From contig JAEVLN010000017.1 in the NCBI GenBank assembly GCA_018350325.1, positions 1,326,666 to 1,390,665 of the forward strand: a DNA stretch of 64,000 nucleotides, in the 5' to 3' direction. The notes under the pieces are model-generated. The model did no database searches. It saw only the letters and a program-made list of their open reading frames with translations, and had not been told where the DNA came from. The first letter of the stretch is position 1. Every line of letters starts with the position of its first letter. Shown here piece by piece: positions 49,213-58,501 of this stretch. The translations under genes were made by a program, and so were the position numbers. The DNA is from Globodera rostochiensis. Taxonomy: Eukaryota > Nematoda > Chromadorea > Rhabditida > Heteroderidae.

Positions 49213-49549
49213 ATGCAATTTGCTAAGCTTCCAATGGTTCTGCTTCTGCTCCTTTTGGTCAGAGTTTCTAATTAAACAATTTTTGGACTAATATTTATTT
49301 ACATCGCAATTTACAGGTGTCATTTGTCTCTTGCGTTGAAATTGCCGCGCCGCCGAACGGAATGGGCGCCGAAGTCTTTTTTTGATCATTTTTAATTGGC
49401 AATTTCTTAAAAAATGTTTTAAGCGCGTGAAACGACAAAACCCCCGCAACTGCAGACCTGGCAGTCCTGGCTGTCGTGTTGTGAACCAAGCTAACGTTGG
49501 CCTAAATCAGGGTCAAATCAATCAGCAGGGGGGAGGAAGAGGAAAATGA
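49213..49549 (+). CDS. Secreted pre-propeptide, family member 2
   Basis: Exons 49213-49257, 49317-49373 and 49424-49549, all with phase-0 GT-AG introns. MQFAKLPMVLLLLLL plus VSFVSC form the signal peptide, followed by a short pro-region. Exon 3 begins with the processing site RVKR, then QNPRNCRPG. The predicted mature peptide is 37 residues, Gln/Asn/Gly-rich, with two cysteines seven apart that could form a disulfide loop. It ends GGGRGK-stop. Gln after the cleavage site could cyclise to pyroglutamate, and a terminal Gly-Lys is a substrate for carboxypeptidase and amidation. Relatives are at 19281 and 50847. The mature sequences have almost nothing in common apart from these end features. Confidence 0.8.
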
Positions 49550-50639
49550 GCCAGCCGATGAGGAGGGCATTAACAGAACTCGCATCGCTGGAGGGGCTGT
49601 GGAAGAAGAGAAAGACGTTTCTGAATGATTGAATAAATAAATGATTGGACAACACAACACATTCACATAGATACAATTGTTGCAATAAAATCCAATAAAG
49701 AGAGTGTAGAATGTATGCAAATTGTCTGTCTTGTTTTTAATGTCAGCTTTTAGGAAATTCGAAATTCGAATTACCTATTGGTATTGGGTTTTTGAGTCCA
49801 ATTTTAAATGGCATTCGCAATGCCAAAGTGATACAAATCGTTCGGCTGCCGGCCCGAAGGTCGTTTTGTTACTCGTATATTGACTACAAATATGGACTTA
49901 AAATATTGATCAAAAACTGCTCAAATATGAGCCAAAAAAAACACAAAAAAAGTATCAAATATTGCTATATAAAAATGGACTAAAATTCGTCGTTCTTTAT
50001 TAATTTTCCTTTCACAATTATTTTATAAAATGTTCTATTTTCACATGTTTGGATAATGTACAACCACTTGGCTGTGGAGATTTTGGCTTCCAAAATGTGA
50101 TTTAATGGATAAATTCTGGTCTATTTCAACAAATTCGGCCCTGCGGCGAATTTAAAATTAATTTGTTTTGTTGTAAATAAATTGTATTATATTATGTTTC
50201 TTATTACTAACAAATTAATAAAATTATAATGGAGAATCATGCATGGCAAAAAAAAGTAAGAAATTGGTGCCCAATTTCCTCCCTCCTCCCCCCCCCGCTC
50301 CTCAATTTAAGCATTTTTAAAAATTTCAGAAATATACGGAACATTAAAACAATTGGATTCCTAACTCATCCTTTACGTTCAAAAAAATAAAACAATATTT
50401 TTAGAATCATAATGAGTTTAATCTAGTGTAATAAGCATCAAGCAAGTTATTGAAAATTCGGAATAATAGCATCGATTTTGCAAAAAAAAAATTAATTTAA
50501 TTTACAATGGCATTCAGAATAAAAACTTTTTTTTCTCAGTATGCATTTGATCTTTTTATTTAACATTAACGCTAAAATGGCAAATTTGTTAATAATTCAT
50601 TCAATCGTCGATCTTTCACAGTCCGTCACTTATTGCCCC
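49550..50639. other. Spacer between two tandem pre-propeptide genes
   Basis: No further gene is supported. It contains the 3' region of member 2 (AATAAA-like signals near 49630) and AT-rich DNA with a C-run near 50288. Confidence 0.5.
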
Positions 50640-50846
50640 GTCAACCTTTTCTGAGACCATTTTGTGGCCCCAAAATTTGGTCTTTAATTCAGCAAAATGC
50701 ACATGCAGAGTGCTAATTCCAACGGTGCAGTGAGAAATGCTGCGCCTATGAAAGGGCCAACAAACAATTGGGCGATAATCACATTCTTTAAAAACGGACT
50801 AAAATCCTTTTTTACCAAAAAAAAATCACCATTTACAAACTCAGAT
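50640..50846 (+). promoter_or_regulatory. Promoter block of pre-propeptide gene 3 with altered TATA
   Basis: It aligns with the other two promoters (CCTTTTCTGAGACCATTTTG, GGTCTTTAATTC), but the TATA element reads CTATGAAAGG at 50746-50755. This A-to-G change would be expected to weaken it. Confidence 0.55.
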
Positions 50847-51298
50847 ATGCAATACATTGTTAAGCTTCCAATGTTTCTGGTTCTGCTCGCCCTTCTGCTG
50901 GTCGGCGTTTTAAAAAATTATTCTAATTAGCATTAAATTTTATTTAAAAAATTATTCTAATTAGCATTAAATTTTATTTAAAAAATTATTCTAATTAGCA
51001 TTAAATTTTGAATGAAGGTCTCATTTGTCTCTTCTGTTGAATTTGACGCGCCGGCGAATGGAATGGCCGCCGCCGAAGTCTTTTTTTCATTTTTATTTTG
51101 AATATTGAAATATTTTGCGATGTTTTAGCGCGTGAAACGACAAGTCGTCACCGGGGGAATAGCGGTTTTTGAAAAGACTAATTATTATTTTTGATGATTT
51201 AAATTGTTCAAAAAAACAATAATCCGGTTAAGCAATGCGAATGGGACAGTCAGACACTCACTTGGCAATGTTTAAATATTGGTGTCAACGGAAAATGA
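50847..51298 (+). CDS. Secreted pre-propeptide, family member 3
   Basis: Exons 50847-50900, 51018-51077, 51129-51164 and probably 51233-51298. The signal peptide (MQYIVKLPMFLVLLALLL) continues into VSFVSSVEFDAP. The third exon starts RVKRQVVTGG. Without a further intron the frame stops soon after. A 68-bp GT-AG intron (51165-51232, phase 0) joins it to an exon with two cysteines (QCEWDSQTLTWQC) that ends NGK-stop, matching the Gly-Lys-stop of member 2. Intron 1 carries a triplicated 38-bp unit. The fourth exon is an inference from splice signals, frame and the shared terminus. Confidence 0.7.
50905..51010. repeat. 38-bp unit triplicated in intron 1 of member 3
   Basis: Three direct, essentially identical copies of AAAAAATTATTCTAATTAGC plus ATTAAATTTTATTT. 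They lengthen this intron compared with the relatives. Confidence 0.85.
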
Positions 51299-51438
51299 TG
51301 ATTTGATGAGAAGAAGAGGGAGGCGGCGGCACGGCACGCACTCCATGGCATCGATTGAAAGAAGAAAAGTGAAATATAAAATTATGCACATTTTATGCTT
51401 TTTAAATTTTACCAAAATGAAAAATAAACACTAATTGC

Positions 51439-51703
51439 TAGGGCTTGGGTTTTCATGTTTTAACATGTTTTTTTGTAGAATAGGGGATCACGAGAGAAGC
51501 ACAAAAACGGCATTCAATTCGAAAAAATTTACAATAGAGCGACTTTTTAGTATAAATATTTTGGCTTTTTGGAGAATAAATCAATATTTTGCCATTTTCC
51601 CATAATAAATCCATATTTTAGGCATTTTTCTTGAGAAAAATTCAATTTTTAAATATTTTAGTCAATATTTCGCGTTTTTTATTCAATATAAATCCGAGCC
51701 CTA
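51439..51703. mobile_element. Probable small inverted-repeat element
   Basis: The ends TAGGGCTTGGGTTT and (complemented) TAGGGCTCGGATTT face each other 265 bp apart in noncoding DNA. The ends resemble hAT-type MITE termini, but I see no clear target duplication. Confidence 0.5.
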
Positions 51704-52580
51704 CTACTATAATTGCTTTCTTACATTATGTTCAAACACAACAAATTCTCTTCTTCATTTGTCAACACATTCATTCACTGATCGTCGGTCGTCATTGACA
51801 TCGAAGTTTATTAGGTAAATTGACCCTTTTTGCATTAACTACGGCCTTAATCAACGACGATAAGAGGGGGGGGGAGGGAAAGAAAAGAAAATTTCCACAG
51901 ACCAATTAATCAACAATAATACCTAATCGGCTTCCGATCGAAGCACTGCAAACGGAGCATTTTTGATTGTTGACTTATCAAAATGAATAATTGTGAGAAA
52001 CCAAAGTTTGTTTTATTTGAAAAGGAGGGCGAGGGAGGAGCTGTGATCATCAGATTGATATGTAATACATATATGCTTCTACAGTTGCTGAATGGAGATT
52101 CAATTTTTATTGTTCGATTTGATCTCGATCAAATCTCCGTTTAAAACATAATTAACCCAAATGGTCAGTCCCCATCACAATCACATAAGTCGCTCCATTC
52201 CTTTGAAGCGTCGACAAAAGGTTCCGGTCGCACAAATCGGACAAAATGTCCGAAAAGAATCAAAAAATGTTACAAAAAAAATTAGTAAATTATTATAAAA
52301 ACTAATCCCATGCTCGTTCCCCAACTGACAGGTGGTTTTGGTCTATTGAAATATTAATAATACGAGGAGTTAGTAAAAATTTGAATAAAAAATTATATTT
52401 AATTTAAATTCAGTAAAATTGAAAATTCGTTTTCTTTTAACATAGAATTCAAGTGACGATATTCAATTTACTAATTCCTTGTATTATTTAATCCTAATAT
52501 TCAAATAATACACCGACATAGGTAAACATACAGTATTTGAACAAACCTATAAATCATTGCTCAATAAAAGAGAAACAAAT
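51704..52580. other. Intergenic upstream of the GH25 gene
   Basis: No gene is firmly supported. A short open minus-strand stretch ending at about 52145 (contains LLSTLQRNGATYVIVMGTD) looks protein-like and might be a terminal exon, but neighbours were not found. A G-run is at 51867. Confidence 0.4.
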
Positions 52581-53874
52581 ATGATCCTCGTTGGAATTGC
52601 CATTCTGCTCAACATTGCTGCTGTTGCCGGCAAATGCGGGCAGTGCAAGCACTGTTTGCATAAGGATGGTAAGATTTTTTTATCTTTATGGAATCATCAA
52701 ATTAAAGCCATTGATGCTTAAAAAAACTCTAAACTCTTCTCACTAATTAAAAAGTATCATACGCATCGGATAAATTAAAAACTAAAAAACAACGGACATC
52801 AGAGGATTTTATCCGCTGCAACCCTGGTATAAATATTCAACAAAACCAAAACTCTCTGTCACAAACCCCCTTTTTTTGGTTTAAATGTACCCAACGGTTC
52901 TAAAGGCCGTTGGGTAATTTTCATTTTTTTTCATCCTACGACATCCATTCACTGCCAATAAATTTTTCTTAAAAAATGAATTATTTGAAAATTAGTGAAT
53001 TTTTTGAGGGCATGAATTAAAAAAGTCTTCTCCATCCGAGTGCGCGATGCTTATTATTATTTTTGTCAGATTGCCTTCTAAATGTGATCACCGTCTGGTC
53101 GAATAATGGCGTGGTTGACTGGCAACGGGTGTTGGAAGAGAATTCCGAATTTGTGGGAAAAGAAGCAAAAAGTGTTGGCCGATGCAAAGGCAACAGAAAA
53201 TGCGACGTTTCAGGACCCGCGATTTGAAGAGAATTTCAGGCATGGAAAGAGAGAATAAATATCAAATAAACATTTACTTAACAACAATTTTGAACCGCTT
53301 AAGCAAATTAATTCAGAAACATGGATGCCATCGGCATGCTTCATCGTGGTGCCTACCACTACTTCAAAGGCGAGCCGGGCAGCGCAAGCGCCGACGCTCA
53401 GCTGCAAAATTTCATGAACACAATCACACAGGCTGGATTCGACGAGAAAAAAGACTTTGCTGTGGTCAATGTCGAGATTTGTGAGCCAAAAAGCGCTTTA
53501 TAATCAATCACATTATTACCGTGTCGTAAATCGCGCTCCACTCAGTTAAGAATGAAGGGTCGGACAAGAACGCGTTCACTGAAAAGCTAGTCAACTACGT
53601 CACGCTGTTGAAGAGCAAAGTGCCGAACGTTGTCATCCACGCGAACAGCGACCAATGGGCCACGCTGGTGAACACCGAACATGACGACTTCTTCGCGCAG
53701 TTTCCGCTTTCGGTGATCGATTACAACAATGTACAGAGCCCGACACTGCCGCGGCCTTGGACCACCTGGCAACGGTGGTTGTACACGAAGGAAGTGCCTG
53801 TGAATGGCATTTCGGGCCCTGTTTGGTTGAGCCGTGTGAACTGCAGCGTGAAGATGATGCCATGCATTTTCTAG
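52581..53874 (+). CDS. Glycoside hydrolase family 25 lysozyme-like secreted protein
   Basis: A signal peptide (MILVGIAILLNIAAVAG) is followed by a CGQCKHC segment (exon to 52668). Exon 2 from 53070 contains VITVWSNNGVVDWQRV and ATENATFQDPRFEENF, the pattern of the GH25 N-terminus. Exon 3 (from 53317) has GAYHYFKGE and VVNVEI. Exon 4 (from 53546) has VPNVVIHANSDQW and the C-terminal aromatic strand near 53760. GH25 enzymes cut bacterial peptidoglycan. In exon 2 the two motifs are in different frames (one-base break near 53150). The intron 53240-53316 appears to be GC-AG. The usual catalytic Asp-x-Glu is read Asn-Val-Glu, and the first motif lacks the expected Asp, so activity is doubtful. The stop is at 53874. 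Confidence 0.75.
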
Positions 53875-55255
53875 CCGCAATGACAATGAACAAAGTGTTA
53901 TGGCTTGGCCAAAAACCATAGGAAGAGGACCCTTTTGATCAACATTTTTGAAAAAAATTTTTGTTATACAAATTGTCTGAAAATATGTTATTTGACATGG
54001 AAAATAGCAGCGAAAGTGTACCGCACACTCGACTACGGCGGCCAGTAGGTGGGGTGAGACTCCGAGCTCCGGAAGAAGTCCGCGCGTGCACGCTCCGCGG
54101 GTCCGCTCGCCCCCCCAGTGGCGCTACCGGCTTTGAGTTAGGTATTTAAGAAAAAGTCGTCGACATTTTAGCCAACTGTGTGATTTAATGTTTTGTATTT
54201 GAAAAATTCTTTACGCATGCTTCTGCCAGTGGCGAATTGCAAAAATTCGCCGGAAGTAAGCGAACGAAAACAACCAAATCCATTGTTGTGTTGCTTATTT
54301 GCGACAATGTTGATGAAAAAGGTACAATATGTGTATTTAACGGGCAACCCATTTTAATGTAAATAATAAAATGAAAAAATAAATCCGGCCTTTCTTTCCT
54401 TGGGGCATTTCGTTCATTCATTTTCCTCCCCGGTGGCGGCAGCTCTTCGGCACTTTGACCAACGAACAACTCAGCTGAATTTAAATTTTTTTAAGGGAAT
54501 TCGTGTCAATAAAAGGTTTGTTGCCTTCGCATCCAATCGATTCAAATCAATGTCCGTCAACAGTGTGCGGTTCGGCTCAGTATTGAGCGCCGATTCTGCC
54601 AAATTCTTCTGACCATCCTTTGCTTCATCCTTTTGCTTAACATTCGCGTAGGAATGCATTTCGAAAGTGCCATTTTTCTGTAATTTTTTGCTTCTTATTT
54701 GTTCAAAAATTTTTTTTGAATGTTCTGTTTTTTGTGGGATTCAAACTGGTAAATGAGGTGGGGAATTATTAGAGAGGGCGGGATTATTATAGTAGAGGGA
54801 TTACAAGAGTGTAGATGGTAATGACATTTAAACGTCTTCTATTTCCATAGGAGGGGTGAAAATGTATTTGGAAAGCATAATATATTTTTTGAAAATAAAA
54901 TAATTTAAGACCTCCTCCTCAGCGGCGCCTATGACTGTTTGCACTGGGGACACATCGCCAGAGAAAGACGTTTCAGAGATGCCAGTGCCTTAAGTAGAAC
55001 AAATTAGAGCCCAAAACTTGTCGAGACAGTAAAGGATAAGGGATGTGGACAGTAAGAGATAAGGTCAAAAAACCCCGGAAATCCCTTGCCTCGTAAAAAC
55101 CCTTACCGAGCCCGGCCCCTAACCCGGGCTTTACTAATATGTACAATTGGTTTGGGACCCTATTGTTTTACACTTTTACAACTTTTTGATCAATTTTCTT
55201 AACAAATTGCCATCAAAAATCAAAAAAAATTTCCCGGCGGCGCCTATCGGCCTCC
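53875..55255. other. No convincing gene
   Basis: Overlapping short frames on both strands occur around 54180-54350 and 54470-54660. One plus-strand frame (KTTKSIVVLLICDNVDEKG) and one minus-strand frame (ESALNTEPNRTLLTDIDLNR) look protein-like, but neither has a start, splice partners or a family match. A partial GC-hairpin repeat copy is at 55235-55253. Confidence 0.4.
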
Positions 55256-55256
55256 G

Positions 55257-55840
55257 GACAATCCGTCAGTGAAGGACAATCCGTCAATGGGCAATCCGTC
55301 AGAAAATTTTTCTTTTTAAACCACGATTTAAACCATTTATTTGAAGGAAAATCGTGCCTACGTGTTGGCACGGGTTAAAAACATCCTAATATAAGCTTTC
55401 CCCTGTTATTCAATCCGGCTTTGGTGTTATAAAAATTTTTCTTTAATTTTCAAAATTCGACCGTGTCAAAAACTGGTTTAAATCAAAGATTTACATTTTC
55501 TGTTGACGAATGCGTAATCAGTGCAACTTTATTCACTTTGGGTTCCGGCGCAAAATTTTTGCGGATTCATACCCAGCTCGACGAGAGGAATTGTTTGGTA
55601 GTATGTTCATTCGGATCTGGATCACTCCCATTAAAGTAGTTAAACCAAAATTTCAGTGCCAAGTTTCCAAGAAATTTTTCGCCCGAAATTTAATATTAAG
55701 GTTATTAGCTTATTATATAGGATGTTTTTTAACCCGTGCCAACACGTAGTCACGATTTTACTTCAAATAAATGGTTTAAAAAGAAAAATTTTCTGACGGA
55801 TTGTCCTCTGACGGATTGGGCACTGAAGGATTGTCCTAGC
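55257..55840. mobile_element. Inverted-repeat element with repeat-built termini (GACAATCCGTCAG family)
   Basis: The left end has three direct copies of a motif like GGACAATCCGTCAG. The right end has three inverted copies. Inner inverted repeats, including CTACGTGTTGGCACGGGTTA and its complement, bring the terminal repeats to about 140 bp. The middle ~300 bp is related to DNA at 63330-63450. No transposase gene is seen. Confidence 0.82.
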
Positions 55841-55934
55841 TTCCCGCCGGGCCGCTGCTAGGCGCTCAAATGGGAATGCCATCAGAGCGCCGCGCTCAGA
55901 TGGATCAATTCCCCCCTCCGAAATTTTTTTCTAG

Positions 55935-57213
55935 CTACGTCCCTGTCTTGTCATCACTCCACCGACCATCGGAGACTGTTGGCATTGTCTCAGTTTGGTG
56001 ATCAGTGCGATGTTGTCGCTTTTGGGCAACAATGCTTGGCTGCCATTCTGCTGGTGCGTCTACGCGTAGCCGTTTTTGATCCAACGACGACACATTGCCC
56101 GGAGTTGGGGAAGGAAATTGGAAATTGACACCACCAGCAGCAGTTGGTGAAGAGATTAACGGTGTCTTTGGGGAAGACGGACGGCCGATTGCGTTGTTTG
56201 AAACAATGAGGGGACTTTGCGATCGGTCTACTGCTTGAAGTTGTGTTCTGAATAAAGATTTTTAAATTTTTAATTGTGTTAAAGGAAAATAATTCAGTCC
56301 TAATTATATATATATATTTATCTTAAATTGTGCCTTTTTTGTGCGTCTGAATTGGCTTCTGCTCCACTCGCTGTTGCTGAATCCTTCTTTTTGTTGTAGA
56401 TGATGATCTGTTGAGTTTGATCAGCCGAAAGTGTGCCCGGCGGCAGCACCACAACTTCGGCAGAAGCCGGAAAGTGAACGGTGAATCCGTTGATGAGAAC
56501 GGCACGGAGTTTCAACGTCTGTTGGTTCTGGCGATTGAATAAATGATTATTTTTTTTAAACTAGAGCCCAAAGAAAACATTTTAAACGAACCTATCTTCA
56601 GAAATTAAAAATGGTAAAGAAAAGCAGTCGAAATATATTATAGCAATTATTGAATATGTTTAAAAGTGATATAACTCACCTGATTCGTGTCCACTTTTTC
56701 CAATACCAATTCATCAGTTGTCGACCGAAAAGCTCCCTGACAGTAAGGCATAACGATGTTGCTGTTGTTCATCGGTTGATGCTGTTGTAGCTGATCACTA
56801 GATTCAGAATATCCCTCACTATCAGGCAATACTCCCGTGCTGTTCTCCAAAAGTTGTCCATATTGATTGTTTGATCCGGAATATCCTTGAGGCAAGGTTC
56901 CTGTGCCGGTACTGTTCTCCAAAAGTTGTCCATATTGATTGTTTGATCCGGAATATCCTTGAGGCAAGGTTCCTGTGCCGGTACTGTTCTCCAAAAGTTG
57001 TCCATATTGATTGTTTGATCCGGAATATCCCTGAGGAAACATTCCTGGGCCCAAAAGTTGTCGATATTGATTATTTGACCCAAAATATCTCTGAAGCAAG
57101 ATTCCTTCGGTGCTATTGTGCTCCAAAAGTTGCCGATATTGATTGTTTGATCCGAAATATCCCTGAGGAAACATTCCTGTGCCCAAAAGTTGTCGATTGA
57201 TTATTTGATCCAA
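55935..57213 (-). CDS. Uncharacterised protein with tandem ~24-28-residue repeats
   Basis: The first recognised exon (57213 to about 56680) encodes at least six tandem units built on GYSGSNNQYGQLLENSTGTG, then QSSDQLQQHQ-like and ELVLEKVDTNQ sequence ending in a GTGAGT donor. It splices in phase to an exon from about 56530 (RAVLINGFTVHFPASAEVVV). That exon either ends at a TAA at 56318 or continues, through a possible GC-AG intron, to a Ser/Pro-rich exon (56247-55935; SSPKTPLISSPTAAGG, QKRLRVDAPAEW) ending in TAG. The basic KRLR and Ser/Pro-rich tail suggest a nuclear or scaffold role, but no domain is recognised. The 5' exon(s) were not found. Confidence 0.5.
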
Positions 57214-58501
57214 AATATCTCTGAAGCAAGATTCGGTAAATATGGATCTGAGGGCCTAAACTCGAAATCACTCAAAATCACTTTTATAGGGTTTCTTAGG
57301 TGCTGAAACCGATAGAACAATCAAAATTTTTTGTCGCTCCACCTTTAAACCGGTTTTTGAACGGTTTAAAAATGGCAAAAAATTTTTCACCTAAATTTTG
57401 TGTTCTGCCAGCGACCAACCGCTATTGATCAAATCACAACTTGATCACTTTGATCATAAAGCGATCAATCTTTTTTTTGTTAGAATCAGCATTTCACGCT
57501 GATTCTAAATATAGGTATATACTTTGTCTAAGCAAATGTGAAAAAGAAGCGCGCTATTACTTGCGACGAAATAGTGCCTGACACGGCTTCACTATAACGT
57601 ACCGGTACCTTCGCAATTCGGCGCCGACAAGTTTGTCGTTATAACTTTGTTCAAAGTCAACCAAACCATTGGTATCATTCGTAAGCGTGCAATGAGTAGA
57701 AGCTTACAAAGTCAAAAGCTGTCAAAAGCTAAGCGATTCGACTTAAAAAAAGAAAGTTATGACGCCATCACGACAAAAAATGACTATTTTCATAGGTTTT
57801 AAACCTATAACCTTTTTTTGAAAAGACGAATCGGTTAGCTTTACCTTGATCAAAGATTCAGCATACTGAGAGCTTTTGTATGATATCAATTTTGTTTCGT
57901 TTGCTTCGGGCGCCGAATCGTGCCGGCGCCCAATCGTGCGCGCCGAAAGCTTAACCTTAGGTTGGCTTAGGCTTAGGCCCAATAAGGAAACCCAGCCATT
58001 TTTGAATGATTCGAGGACCAAAATTGATTTTTGAATTTCGAAAAAGTGTTCGAATTTGGGCCTGGGCTTGAATTTGAAGAATCGGATTCTACCCGTCAAA
58101 AATTTTGGAATTTCTTTTTGGGTTTCTAGTAATTACCAATGAACTCCTAATTTTCTTGCAAATTTTCAGATTATATAATTTTGTTATATTTTAGTTCATC
58201 TGAAAAAAGTTTCTGAATAAAAATTGTTCGGATGAATATGCAAAAAAGAAATTGCAGGGTGAGGCCGAAACATCCCCGGGGGGTTGAAACGACCCGCACC
58301 CTTTTTTTGTGCCTGACATAACGCCAAGCTCAATGCAAAATTTAACTGCTATTTCCTTCGTTAAGTTATAGTGGGCTTTAGATATTTCCGACCATTTCCC
58401 GCATTGAGAATCAACTATTCTGAGCGGAATAGCATTCAAGCAGAACTGAAACAAATAAATAATTCTGTTACTACCTACTTTAGATTTAAAAGAGGAACAA
58501 G
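57214..58501. other. Repetitive intergenic region
   Basis: No gene is supported. A block near 58020-58095 is related to the ends of the intronic element at 17150. GGCTTAGGCTTAGGC-type motifs occur near 57963. Long minus-strand frames across 57743-58099 and 58191-58832 are repeat-derived or shadows. Confidence 0.45.

Noticed and set aside
54180..54660. Protein-like frames on both strands
   Set aside because: Two overlapping candidates on opposite strands without starts, splice partners or homology cannot both be right; neither is called.
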